Source: Flavobacterium sp. UBA6203
GTDB lineage: Bacteria; Bacteroidota; Bacteroidia; Flavobacteriales; Flavobacteriaceae
Assembly: GCA_002421645.1 (NCBI GenBank)
Contig: DIST01000030.1
Coordinates: forward strand, 1-44,297
Reading direction: 5' to 3'
Length of the DNA: 44,297 nt
Shown: positions 8,001-16,738 of the stretch, in pieces
How the letters are laid out: every line of letters starts with the position of its first letter
Numbering within the stretch: position 1 is the stretch's first letter
The notes under the pieces: generated by a model
Database searches by the model: none
Told to the model about the DNA's origin: nothing
Seen by the model: the letters and a program-made list of their open reading frames with translations, nothing else
Program-made: the position numbers and the translations under genes

Positions 8001-9979
8001 GAAAGATTAAAACCGCTACTAACAAGGGAACCATCAGAATAAAACTGAAGGGTTAATGTTTGTCCAGCGGTACCTGTATAGGAAATTGTTCCAGTTCCTG
8101 TGTAAGAAGTTAATAATGTTCCTGCGGTTCCTATTCCATTGTAAATTCGTATATAATCTAGTCCGCTTTCTGTAGAATAGTTACCATTAATTGTTATGGT
8201 TGCACCCAGTCCTGCTTCTAAAACAGTATATCCTGTTGAATTACTTGCATAATCTCCTGTTGAGCCACCATTATCATATAGTGTAATGTTGTTTCCGCAA
8301 GAAACAGTGTTATTTCCTGTAGTAGGTACTGTTAGGGTGTTTACAACGGTAAAAGTACTATTGGTTGACGTGGCAGACTGTCCACTAATGGTACATGTTG
8401 TAATAAGTTGCCAAGCCACTGTTGTTCCTATTGTTAATGGTGCTGTGGCAGTATAATTAGAATAAGTACTTGATGAACTTCCAACATTTACCCATCCTGC
8501 ACCATTAGTGTTTGATTGCCATTGATAAGTTATTCCAGTAGCATTTGTAAATCCTGTTGCAGAAACAGTGTAAGTGCTACCAGGAGCTCCCGATGTAGGG
8601 GTAGTTGTTACGCTACCCGCAGCAGGTGTTCCGCTACAAGAAGGTTTTGCAATACAAGAAATATTTAAAGCAAAACCATTACAATTTGTTGAGCCATCAG
8701 AATAAAAACGAACGGTTAAAGGTCCTGTTGTTGATGTAATTGTAGGAACCGTAAATGTAGTACAAGTAGTTCCAGTTCCGTGTGCTGATCCTCCCCAAAG
8801 AATAGTGCCGCCGGTGCCTACACCATCATATATTGTTAAATAGTCGTATCCTGCTTCCGATGTTATAGAACCGCTTAAACGTATTAAATTTCCAGCGGTA
8901 GGGTTTAAAACCGTATATCCATCTGATGAATTTACATAAACTCCTCCACTTCCTCCACTATCGTACAAAGTTCCCGAGCATAAGGTAAAAGAATTATTTC
9001 CAGTAGAAGGAACAGTAAGGGGTGTTGTTACAGTAAAAGTATCTGTTGTAGAAAACGAATTTACACTACTATTAGTACATCTTACTCGTAATCTCCAAAT
9101 AACAGTTCCAGATGCTGGGGCAGTTGCAGTATAATTAGCATAAGTACTTGAAGCAGTTCCTTGATTTGTCCAAGTTGCTCCACCATCAGTACTGTATTGC
9201 CATAAATAGGTAATGCCTGATCCTAAAGTATAACCTGTAGCTGATACGGTGTAGCTAGATCCACCGACACCTGAAGAAGGAGAAACAGTAGTTGTACCCG
9301 CTACAGGAGTGCCTGTGCATGCGGGTATTGTATAAGTAAAACGAATCTCTCCACGTGCTCCACTTCCACCAGCTTGACTACCGCCTCCACCGCGTTCACC
9401 ACCACCACCACCAGCTCCTGGTGTATTTCCGGCGTTACCTGCTCCATTTGTACTTCCAGTACCTCCAGTTCCCCCGTTAGGAGCGCTTCCTCCATTACCT
9501 CCTGACAAACCACCAACTATCCCTGGGTTTCCAATTGTATTTATTGTACCACCACTACCAGTACCTCCAGTACCAGCAATGCCCGAATTTCTTGCGCCGC
9601 CAGCTCCTCCACCAGCAGTAATTAATCCGCCAAAGTTTATTGTTGAGTCTCCACCAGGGCCTCCTGTTGCAGCCCCTGCAGCTCCACCACCTCCACCAGT
9701 TCCTATTGTAAAAGTGTAGTTTGTAAGTGGAGTTACTGTTATTGTCTTAGAAACATATGCGCCAGAGCCTCCTCCGGAACCTCCTTGATTATTTGCGTTT
9801 GACCCACCTCCACCACCTCCAGCACCCCAGATTTCTACTGTTGCTGATGTAACACCTGCTGGAACTGTCCATGAACCCGATGTTGTGTAAGTATCTGTAG
9901 TTTGAGAAAAAGAAATTGTTGTAAATACAAAAAATAGAAAAACCAAAAAGTTTTTCCAGTAGGGGGAAAATGCTTTCAT
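5009..9979 (-). CDS. T9SS-exported glycine-rich/CUB-like multidomain surface protein
   Basis: The protein has 1656 residues. A signal peptide (about 1-26, ending SFSQ) is followed by a SGSWTVPAGVTSATVEIWGA segment and a ~150-residue glycine-rich region. Then come alternating Ig-like units that open CSGTP.. (at least three) and CUB-like units (YDSGGSGG... LTIYDGVGTGGT, and a second copy). Next is a ~300-residue beta-rich region with the NGMIVFGQDA and EVYIKEKNYCSFNDGDAIIG segments. Residues ~1090-1656 are a module shared with the next two T9SS proteins, ending in a type A sorting domain (VRVFDVLGRHLAYY). Export by the gliding/T9SS machinery to the cell surface is expected. The ligand and true role (adhesion or matrix) cannot be read from sequence. 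Confidence 0.9.
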   Translation of the reverse strand: MKAFSPYWKNFLVFLFFVFTTISFSQTTDTYTTSGSWTVPAGVTSATVEIWGAGGGGGGSNANNQGGSGGGSGAYVSKTITVTPLTNYTFTIGTGGGGGAAGAATGGPGGDSTINFGGLITAGGGAGGARNSGIAGTGGTGSGGTINTIGNPGIVGGLSGGNGGSAPNGGTGGTGSTNGAGNAGNTPGAGGGGGERGGGGSQAGGSGARGEIRFTYTIPACTGTPVAGTTTVSPSSGVGGSSYTVSATGYTLGSGITYLWQYSTDGGATWTNQGTASSTYANYTATAPASGTVIWRLRVRCTNSSVNSFSTTDTFTVTTPLTVPSTGNNSFTLCSGTLYDSGGSGGVYVNSSDGYTVLNPTAGNLIRLSGSITSEAGYDYLTIYDGVGTGGTILWGGSAHGTGTTCTTFTVPTITSTTGPLTVRFYSDGSTNCNGFALNISCIAKPSCSGTPAAGSVTTTPTSGAPGSTYTVSATGFTNATGITYQWQSNTNGAGWVNVGSSSSTYSNYTATAPLTIGTTVAWQLITTCTISGQSATSTNSTFTVVNTLTVPTTGNNTVSCGNNITLYDNGGSTGDYASNSTGYTVLEAGLGATITINGNYSTESGLDYIRIYNGIGTAGTLLTSYTGTGTISYTGTAGQTLTLQFYSDGSLVSSGFNLSISYSGVCYPACSGTPTGGSVTTTPNTGWPGSSYTVIATGFTQALNMSYQWQYSLDAGNTWTNAGSATSSYSNYNAIAPASGNVEWQLIVTCTNSGQSSISSAGVFVTMAVSDVVTGCPNVVSGGLGLSGADPAPFNCTATTTCVDLEATYLDLGNTTSYIVEPIAYNPPIPFTGLANSTGLQDDDKFSPVIGLPFNFCFYGNTYTSCVIHPNGMIVFGQDALANQSGGYSIGANLPSTAGSLKANAIFGAFLDVLPPGSSLSVLGGEIGWELITLSTGCKALAVSWSGVSMYSCTSTPYSGMMVLYENSNIIEVYIKEKNYCSFNDGDAIIGIQNADATIATVAPGRNGLDPDWTTANEAWRFVPNGTSIASIAWYEGATASGPVIGTTDILNVCPTATTTYTAEITYTLCDGRTIKETDTTTVTVNGAKTWNGSVNTDWNVANNWTPVGIPTALDCVVIPDTANDPIISGTNYNGLGLNLTIQNNANLTVTTNNDLTITDWININTSGDLILQNSASLLQINNDVNQGTMHMTRTANIRKLDYVYWSSPVSNFSINNVSPGTTGYKYKWIPTIPSNTNGFGNWTGANENMVLGKGYIVRGPDNFTSTITPFNAVFAGTPNNGTLTTPITRGGYVGANYTAASGTLATEYDDNWNLIGNPYPSAINAIDFLTLNTNINGFINIWTHGTLPNSANTDPFYNDYAYNYTSADYITYNSSGASTGPGTFGGFIGAGQGFFVLMNNLATSATENITFNNTMRSNSFDNSQFFRSSNESGSIWVDLIESNGNSVRSLIAYKEGATNFKDRLFDAIGSEKLNFNIYSNIGNEIMKIQGRTLPFDSEDRVPLGIKVPQNGNYTIGIGAVDGFFTNENQEIYLEDMENNTIHNLRETPYNFSSNAGNFSNRFVLRYTNETLSNDDLIADEANLWVISSDALTVKSTKNTIQSVRVFDVLGRHLAYYPNVNSYEVPLTSIHKNNTGLLIQVTLTNGTIINKKAIY

Positions 9980-10014
9980 TTTTGTTGTGTTAAAAAATTA
10001 TGTAGAATTTTATA

Positions 10015-10022
10015 CAAAGTTA
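10015..10022 (-). promoter_or_regulatory. -7 promoter element for the 1656-aa T9SS protein
   Basis: The minus strand reads TAACTTTG, a full match to TAnnTTTG, about 35 bases upstream of the ATG at 9979. Confidence 0.5.
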
Positions 10023-10127
10023 TTTTTTTTTGTTAATTACACAACTTTTATTCAATTAATTGTTAAAAAACATCTTGAATGTTAATAACTTTTTTTAGCA
10101 TAAAGAGAATTGCTGATTTTTTGATAA

Positions 10128-10164
10128 AAAAAAAGCTCATTCATTTAAAGAATGAGCTTTTTTT
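10128..10164 (-). terminator. Intrinsic terminator of the 2081-aa T9SS gene
   Basis: The 15-bp perfect arms aaaaaaagctcattc (10128-10142) and gaatgagcttttttt (10150-10164) enclose a 7-base loop, 20 bases past the stop at 10185. Poly-T lies on both strands. Confidence 0.85.
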
Positions 10165-10184
10165 AAAATAGTTAACTAATGCAA

Positions 10185-13100
10185 TTAGAAAATTACTTTA
10201 TAAGTTTTTGATTTTCCATTAGCTAATGTTACTTCAACTAATATTGGACTTTGCATTTTAGTAATGTTCTTAGAAACAAATGAATCACTATTAACATTGT
10301 TAAATGTTCCTAATACTTTACCTAATAAATCATGAATACGAACCGATTTAATAACCTGATTTGGAGCATTAACATAAATATTATCATTTGAGTAAACAGT
10401 TACTTGATTTAGAGAAAAGTCTTCATTACTCAAGGTTTCATTGTTAAATTTCAAAACAAAACGATTTTCATATCTACCTGGTGTAGCTGTAAATGTATAA
10501 GGAGCTAAACGTAAGTTATGCGTTATGCCTAATGCCAAATCTTCTAAATAAATATTCTGTGTAGATTCAGTAAATAAGCCATCAACTGCATTAATAACAA
10601 TAGTATGGATGCCGTTTTGTGATATTGCTACTCCCAAAGGAATTTGATCATTTTGGTCAAAAGGCAAACTTCTTCCTTGGATAGATAATCCTTGATTTTC
10701 TGATAAAGAATAAAGTTCAAAATTTACCTTGATACCTCTGTTTATAGCATCAAATTTATCATCTAAATCGTTTGTTGCTCCTGTGGCATAACCAATCAAA
10801 TTATCTGAAGAAACTAAATTTGGAGCAATCATTTTCAACCAAATTCTGTGACGCTCTATCTCGTTATCCTGAGAACTAGAGTTTGATGTTCTAAAAAATT
10901 GATCGTTTCTATTTGTATTCCCTCTCATGGTATTATTAAATACAACATTTTCTGAAGTAGAACCCGTATCACGCATTAATACAAAAAATCCTTGACCTGC
11001 ACCAATCTTACCATCAAATCCATATTGAGTACCTCCCAGACTATTATAGCGTAAATAATCATTTGGATTATAATTTAATTGATAGTCTTGATAAAAAGGA
11101 TCTGCTATAGCTGCTGGTGTGTTCCCATGCGTCCACAAATCTAAAAAGTTATTAATTTGGGTGGCATTAGCAGATAAGAATGTAATAGCATCAATAGAAG
11201 AAGGATATGGATTTCCTATTAAATTCCAATTGTCATCATTTGATGTGATTGGAGTTGATGTAGGTCCTGCAGTTGGCCCTCCTGTATATGTGCTTCTTGT
11301 GATGGCTCTTGTGATCGTACCATTATTAGGAACTCCAATAAAATTAGCCGTTAATGTTGAGTTCGTGCTAGGCCATCCATTAGGAGATCTAACAATATAA
11401 CCTCTTCCTATTGTCATCGTTTCATTTCCATTGACCCAATTTCCAAATTGCGGAACGTAAGCGGTAGAGGTCGTAGGCTCCCATTTCCAAATCAAACCTG
11501 TAGGAGTTAAAGGTGAAATTGAACTTGAAGCAAAACCAGCTACCGGTGAAGACCAATAAACGTAATCCAAGGCTCTTAAGGATGCATTACGTTTCATCGA
11601 AATAGTACCAATATTGGCTACATTATTTATTTGAATTAAACTTCCTGTATTTTCAATGTTAAATACACTGCTTGCTCCTCTAACCTCCACAAAATCGGTT
11701 ATTGTTAGCGTGTTTGAAGGGTGAATAGTTAAATTACCTCCGTTTATAACCTGTAGCGTTTTTCCATAACCATTATAATTTGTTCCTAATACATTAGAAG
11801 TATTAGCTGCTGGTGGAATAATAACACAGTTTGTAGCGTCAGGAACTCCAACAGGTGACCAGTTGTTTGGATTGTTCCAATCTCCATTTGTTCCACCTTT
11901 CCACACTTTTGATTTGTTGTCAATTGTTACCAAACTACTTGCCGAACAACCATTATTTAATACAGCTGTTGCAGTAAATGAATATGTGGTTTGTTCTAAT
12001 TGTGCCATGGTTGGCTTAATATAAACGGTAACGGCAGGTGTTCCAACAGTATAACTACTTGTACATGCTGCGTCTAAGTATGCATCAACAGGTAGCACAC
12101 TTGTCCAATTAAATGAGGTGTTTAGTGGTTTTGTTCCAAATAATTGAATGTCATCAACAGCTGCACCATCAAACCAATCTTGTGCATAATAGCGAATGCG
12201 AACTCTAATATTAGGGCTGTTAATATAAGCACTCATGTCATAACTAAATTCTTTAAAATCAGTACCATAACCTTGGTCTGTAACCATGTTGCCTCCGCTT
12301 AAACTAGTCCAAGCACCACCATTATCAGATACTTCAACTTGCATAAACTCAAACGTCGGGTTGTTGTTGTCTGGGTAATATCTTGAAAAATACATTCTGA
12401 ATTTAAGTGTCAAATCTAAAAACGTATTTGTGTTTACAGATGGAGAAACTAATGCGTTATGAACTGTAATTCCATTTGTTCCAATATCTGAAGTTACCAA
12501 TGCAAAATGATTAGTTCCAAAATTTGAAGAAATTGCTGGATACCATGAAGCTCCATTTGGAATATAAGTACTAGTTTTCTTTTGCCATGCTGTTTGTGAA
12601 TTATAAGCAGTGCTAGTGATATGGTCATTTGTAAAAACACCAAGTCCACTTCCTTCAAAATCTTCATCTATTAGATAAACCATTTCTGTGTCACCACCAG
12701 CTGTAATCGATACTATATTGTTTTCACCACATACTTCAGGTACTGATGGTGTAAATGTAATCGTTGGTAGAGGACTAATTTTAGCAATAACCTCTGTTCG
12801 AACTAATGATTCACAACTTCCATTAAAAGCGGTAACCCAATAGGATGTTGTTGTCCCAATGGCTGGGGTTGTCCAGTTTCCTGTAACGGTTGTTGCTAAT
12901 AAAGAACCTCCTGTTTCGGCACTATACCATCTATATTCAGTTGTTCCAGGGGTTCCAGTAACAGATACATTAACAATACCTGGACCACAAATTTCACCAT
13001 CTGTAACTGTAACAATGTTCGCTTCACACATTTCAACTACAGTGAATAAGTAATCCTCAGTTTCTCCATATTCTGTGAAAGTAACATTATCTCCTCCGCA

Positions 13101-16100
13101 TCCGTCATTTATGAATTGACTGTAAGAGGTAAATTGTGTACAACTGTCAAAGTGGTTTGCGCCATCACCATAGTATTCATAAGAAGGGTTATCACAGCCT
13201 CCTCCAAATGGATTATAATTTCCATATGCATTATAAGTTCTAATTCTAACTCTATAATCGCCAGGAGTTGCTCCTGAAGGGATGATAAAACCAAAAGTAT
13301 TAGTAATCATAGCAACACCCGCAGAGGTATAAACTAATTCTCCAGCATCGGTAAAGTCTCCATCTTTATTCCAGTCAACCCATGCTTTCCATGTACCACG
13401 AGAATTACTTTCAAACGAAATGTTAACTCCGCCACCTTGTGCTTGTCTTGGTTTAGTTACCAAACCTGTCCAATCTTGATAACCTCCAGGGGCTGGGGTA
13501 GTAGTAAATCCAGTATTTAAATTGTAAAGATTACCATTCAGCATTCCTAAGAAGCTTATATCGTCAATGTAACGATTGGATTGCCCTGTAAGTGTAGTTG
13601 CATTACAATAGGTTGGGGTGGTGCTTCCTGTAGTTAAGTTATTTGTTAATGGAGTTACGCTATATAAAGGACCTCCACTACAAAGATTATTCATAGAATA
13701 AACATAGAAATAATAGGTAGTAGATGGATTTAATCCTCCAGCAGTAAAAGTAGTATTACTATCGGTATCAACAACTGTATATCCTACCCCTGCATTACCT
13801 CCTATTGTATATGTAGTCCCATTTGCAATAGCTGGAGCAATACTTGAGGTACTTACTACAACTAAGTATGAGTTTGGAGCAGGTGTCGCAGCTGTAAAAC
13901 TTCCGTTAATAGCAGTTCCTGAAGGAGTTCCTGCACTAAGTACTAACGAAGTAGGTGCTGCAGTAGGAGTTGTACATGCTGGTGGTGCTATAATATTTAA
14001 ACTGTAATCTTCCATTTGGAAATAACCAGTAGTAGCACATGGATTAAGTATTGTGTTAAAACTGTTTACTACTCTAAATTTAATAGTTCCAATTGTTGCA
14101 GTAAGCGGTATTGTAATATTTAAATTAAAAGTTGCAGTAGCTGTAGTATAATTTCCTAGATTGTAAGGACCTCCGTCATCCGAAAAATCACCATTATTAT
14201 TCCAATCAAAGTAAACGTATTGGTAGAATGTGTTTGTTCCGCCTGCTCCTGTAGAGGTTACCGAAATATTGTAAGTACTTCCGGCAGTTACGTTTCCAGA
14301 AATACTAGAAAAATCTTGATAATCTGGTCCAGCAGTAATTGTAGCGGATGAATTATTGTTAATCCCCGCAAAAGTAACATTAGAAATTGGATAAGTATTA
14401 TTAGTACTCGTAGGTACACATACACATGGCACACTTGCCGTTGTAAAAGTCCAAGTAGCTGGAGTTCCACTAGTTGCTCCACATGCGTTTCTTGGAACAA
14501 CTTGCCAATAATAAATAGTACTTGCGCTTAATGTTCCTAAAGTGTATGAGTTGGTTGTAACATTTGCAATTGCTGTTCCTGGTAAACTTCCGGCACCAAA
14601 ATATATGTCATATGATGTTGCTCCTGCAACAGTATTCCAAGTTAAACTTGTTAATGGAGATCCGCCAGCATAACAAATACCTGTAGCAGCATTTGCCGGA
14701 GCAGGTGTTCCTGCAATAGCACTTAAAGAAGGTGTTATTGTTACCGTAACACTACCCGAACCAGGACTCCAGCATCCTGTAGTGTTGTTTTGAGCTCTTA
14801 AATAATACGTGCCTGAAGTAGTAGCAATAAATGTTGCCCCGCTGTCAGTTGTACTTGTACCTAAAGCTGTCGTTTGCCAGTACCATGTTTCTCCTGCAGG
14901 TGGTGTTCCTGTTCTTGTAAGGGTAACACCAGGTGGATTACATTGTGGGGAATTACTGGTAGGATTTCCCGGGTTTGCAGGCAAAGGGTTTACTGTAAAA
15001 GTGGCCACAGATGTTGCGCTACCTCCAGGTGTTGTAACTTGAATAGTTCCCGTTGTTCCTGTTCCTACTGTTACTGTTACTGTTGTTGCAGTGTTACCTG
15101 TTATGGTGGCTGCTGTGCCGCCAATTGTTACGGCAGTAGCACCTGTTAAATTTGTACCATTAATGACTAATGATGAGCCTACACATCCACTTGTTGCTCC
15201 TAAACTTGTTATAGTTGGAGGGGAAGTGTGAGTTACGCAAATGGTAAAAGCGTTATTAGTATTTACACCCCAGTAATCATAAACTTGAATATAATATGTA
15301 TTACCGATAGTCAAACCAGTTAATGTTCTTGTTTCTATTCCTCCATCACCTGTTGCGTCAATACACGCACCACCAATCGGTGTTGTTGCAGAGCCACAAG
15401 CGGAAATAACGCCTAACACAGGGTCTATGCCTACTGCGCCATCAACTGTTATCACATGTGTACTTGCTACTGCTACAAAGCTATACCATACAGCTTCTTC
15501 AGTTCCTATTGTACAATCTCCTGTTTCATTGTTATCTGTGGCTCCTAATGTAGAACCGGTAGTGGTTGTACAAGTTGTGTTTGAAGTTATTGAAATTGCG
15601 CCAGAACAAATGTCATTTGCTGGTGCAGGTATAAATGGTCTTAATGCAAGCAAAATTCCAGCATTACTTTGAGAGCTGCTTATCGTAATGGTTCCATTAC
15701 CCGTAGCTCCTATTGTTGGTTTTAATAAACTTGCTGCTCCAATAGCGGGAGAAGAATTGGAAACATCATATAATTCAGTTAATGTACCTGGAGAGGTTGT
15801 GCTCCAAGGGGCATTAAATGTTACAGCTCCAAGATCTGCAATAGCTAACATTATAATTTGTGTGTTTGCTGTTACAGTTGTAATGCTTGTTGCTGTTACA
15901 GTTGTACTTGCAGCTGGGTTTAAAGTTCCAGGTGCTACATCAAAAGGATTTGTATTGTCTACCCCTGAATAAGCAATTATTGCACCAACATTAAAATCAC
16001 TTGTTCCTGTATTATTGGACACATTAAATGTGTAATTTGCAGGTTCAGTTCCCGTAGCAATTTTGTATAGAATACATCCCCTTCTTCTGTTAGAACTTAA

Positions 16101-16430
16101 ATTACGAGCATCAATCAACGTCCAACCAGCTAAGTTTGCATTATTTCCACCAAGACTGTTATTGTCTGAAGTGGCAATGTTTAATATCATAATATCCCCC
16201 GTTACAACACCAGTTGGTTTTGTAATTGTGATAGTGTTACTATTGCTACTTGTTGCTGTTGTTGCAGTACCTCTCTGGGCAATTTGTGAAAATAAGTTGT
16301 TAGAGTAACTAATTAATGTTAAAAGAACTAAAAACAAACTTTTGAAGTTCGATTTACTTTGTTTTAAAAATAAAGTACATGCGTGCTCTTTAACGCAAGA
16401 TAATAGCAAGGTTGCGTAATTCTGCTTCAT
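10185..16430 (-). CDS. Giant T9SS-exported multidomain protein with GEVED domains
   Basis: This protein has 2081 residues. The n-region before the hydrophobic core (FKSLFLVLLTLISYSNNLFSQ) is unusually long, about 28 residues, with no internal Met to shorten it. An N-terminal ~210-aa domain is followed by a PPC-like segment (about 275-400), an IPT/TIG-like segment, Ig-like and FN3-like units, and a GEVED-type domain near 740 (YVYFDWNNNGDFSDDGG). A second GEVED-type domain near 1010 has WKAWVDWNKDGDFTDAGE and closes with GETEDYLF. A MAM-like region near 1280-1420 precedes the ~575-residue C-terminal module (about 1507-2081) shared with its two neighbours and ending in a type A sorting domain (VRIHDLLGKVLG). 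It is probably a cell-surface or secreted adhesin; ligand unknown. Confidence 0.9.
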   Translation of the reverse strand: MKQNYATLLLSCVKEHACTLFLKQSKSNFKSLFLVLLTLISYSNNLFSQIAQRGTATTATSSNSNTITITKPTGVVTGDIMILNIATSDNNSLGGNNANLAGWTLIDARNLSSNRRRGCILYKIATGTEPANYTFNVSNNTGTSDFNVGAIIAYSGVDNTNPFDVAPGTLNPAASTTVTATSITTVTANTQIIMLAIADLGAVTFNAPWSTTSPGTLTELYDVSNSSPAIGAASLLKPTIGATGNGTITISSSQSNAGILLALRPFIPAPANDICSGAISITSNTTCTTTTGSTLGATDNNETGDCTIGTEEAVWYSFVAVASTHVITVDGAVGIDPVLGVISACGSATTPIGGACIDATGDGGIETRTLTGLTIGNTYYIQVYDYWGVNTNNAFTICVTHTSPPTITSLGATSGCVGSSLVINGTNLTGATAVTIGGTAATITGNTATTVTVTVGTGTTGTIQVTTPGGSATSVATFTVNPLPANPGNPTSNSPQCNPPGVTLTRTGTPPAGETWYWQTTALGTSTTDSGATFIATTSGTYYLRAQNNTTGCWSPGSGSVTVTITPSLSAIAGTPAPANAATGICYAGGSPLTSLTWNTVAGATSYDIYFGAGSLPGTAIANVTTNSYTLGTLSASTIYYWQVVPRNACGATSGTPATWTFTTASVPCVCVPTSTNNTYPISNVTFAGINNNSSATITAGPDYQDFSSISGNVTAGSTYNISVTSTGAGGTNTFYQYVYFDWNNNGDFSDDGGPYNLGNYTTATATFNLNITIPLTATIGTIKFRVVNSFNTILNPCATTGYFQMEDYSLNIIAPPACTTPTAAPTSLVLSAGTPSGTAINGSFTAATPAPNSYLVVVSTSSIAPAIANGTTYTIGGNAGVGYTVVDTDSNTTFTAGGLNPSTTYYFYVYSMNNLCSGGPLYSVTPLTNNLTTGSTTPTYCNATTLTGQSNRYIDDISFLGMLNGNLYNLNTGFTTTPAPGGYQDWTGLVTKPRQAQGGGVNISFESNSRGTWKAWVDWNKDGDFTDAGELVYTSAGVAMITNTFGFIIPSGATPGDYRVRIRTYNAYGNYNPFGGGCDNPSYEYYGDGANHFDSCTQFTSYSQFINDGCGGDNVTFTEYGETEDYLFTVVEMCEANIVTVTDGEICGPGIVNVSVTGTPGTTEYRWYSAETGGSLLATTVTGNWTTPAIGTTTSYWVTAFNGSCESLVRTEVIAKISPLPTITFTPSVPEVCGENNIVSITAGGDTEMVYLIDEDFEGSGLGVFTNDHITSTAYNSQTAWQKKTSTYIPNGASWYPAISSNFGTNHFALVTSDIGTNGITVHNALVSPSVNTNTFLDLTLKFRMYFSRYYPDNNNPTFEFMQVEVSDNGGAWTSLSGGNMVTDQGYGTDFKEFSYDMSAYINSPNIRVRIRYYAQDWFDGAAVDDIQLFGTKPLNTSFNWTSVLPVDAYLDAACTSSYTVGTPAVTVYIKPTMAQLEQTTYSFTATAVLNNGCSASSLVTIDNKSKVWKGGTNGDWNNPNNWSPVGVPDATNCVIIPPAANTSNVLGTNYNGYGKTLQVINGGNLTIHPSNTLTITDFVEVRGASSVFNIENTGSLIQINNVANIGTISMKRNASLRALDYVYWSSPVAGFASSSISPLTPTGLIWKWEPTTSTAYVPQFGNWVNGNETMTIGRGYIVRSPNGWPSTNSTLTANFIGVPNNGTITRAITRSTYTGGPTAGPTSTPITSNDDNWNLIGNPYPSSIDAITFLSANATQINNFLDLWTHGNTPAAIADPFYQDYQLNYNPNDYLRYNSLGGTQYGFDGKIGAGQGFFVLMRDTGSTSENVVFNNTMRGNTNRNDQFFRTSNSSSQDNEIERHRIWLKMIAPNLVSSDNLIGYATGATNDLDDKFDAINRGIKVNFELYSLSENQGLSIQGRSLPFDQNDQIPLGVAISQNGIHTIVINAVDGLFTESTQNIYLEDLALGITHNLRLAPYTFTATPGRYENRFVLKFNNETLSNEDFSLNQVTVYSNDNIYVNAPNQVIKSVRIHDLLGKVLGTFNNVNSDSFVSKNITKMQSPILVEVTLANGKSKTYKVIF

Positions 16431-16486
16431 AAATGTAGGGGGTATAATTTTTAAAATAACCTCAATTTAAATAGTTGATAGTAAAC

Positions 16487-16505
16487 CAAATATAGCACAA
16501 AAGTA
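16487..16505 (-). promoter_or_regulatory. Two candidate -7 elements for the 2081-aa T9SS gene
   Basis: On the minus strand TATATTTG (16494-16487) and TACTTTTG (16505-16498) both match TAnnTTTG, about 57-70 bases upstream of the ATG at 16430. Which one is used cannot be decided from sequence. Confidence 0.45.
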
Positions 16506-16691
16506 TCTATATTTTATTAAAATTTACAACAATTTTAAAATTCATTTCGATAAACGAACTAAAATTGATTAAAAAATCGATAAAAAACATAAAAAACCGA
16601 TAAAACACATTGTTTCTTTTGTGAGTTTATTAAGAGTTGTTTTTGACTCACTTTAAAAACATGTTTTTAAATCCTTAAAAAAGGGTATAAA

Positions 16692-16718
16692 AAAACCGCT
16701 AAAGTATTTAGCGGTTTT
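16692..16718 (-). terminator. Intrinsic terminator of the 692-aa T9SS gene
   Basis: The 12-bp perfect arms aaaaccgctaaa (16692-16703) and tttagcggtttt (16707-16718) have a 3-base loop. On the minus strand a T run follows. It lies 20 bases past the stop at 16739. Confidence 0.85.
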
Positions 16719-16738
16719 AAGGGGGAAAATACTATAAT

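Larger units (their letters stand above)
16431..16738. other. AT-rich intergenic region between two T9SS genes (308 bases)
   Basis: No gene was seen. It holds the promoter elements of the 2081-aa gene (16487-16505), three CGATAAA heptamers at 16548, 16578 and 16598, a gtgagt/actcac inverted pair (16621-16626, 16646-16651), and the terminator of the 692-aa gene at 16692-16718. Confidence 0.8.

Noticed and set aside
14874..15149. 91-aa Cys-rich plus-strand frame inside the 2081-aa gene
   Set aside because: Low-complexity Cys/Ser/Gly codons arise from the antisense of Thr/Val-rich repeats; no start context or homology.
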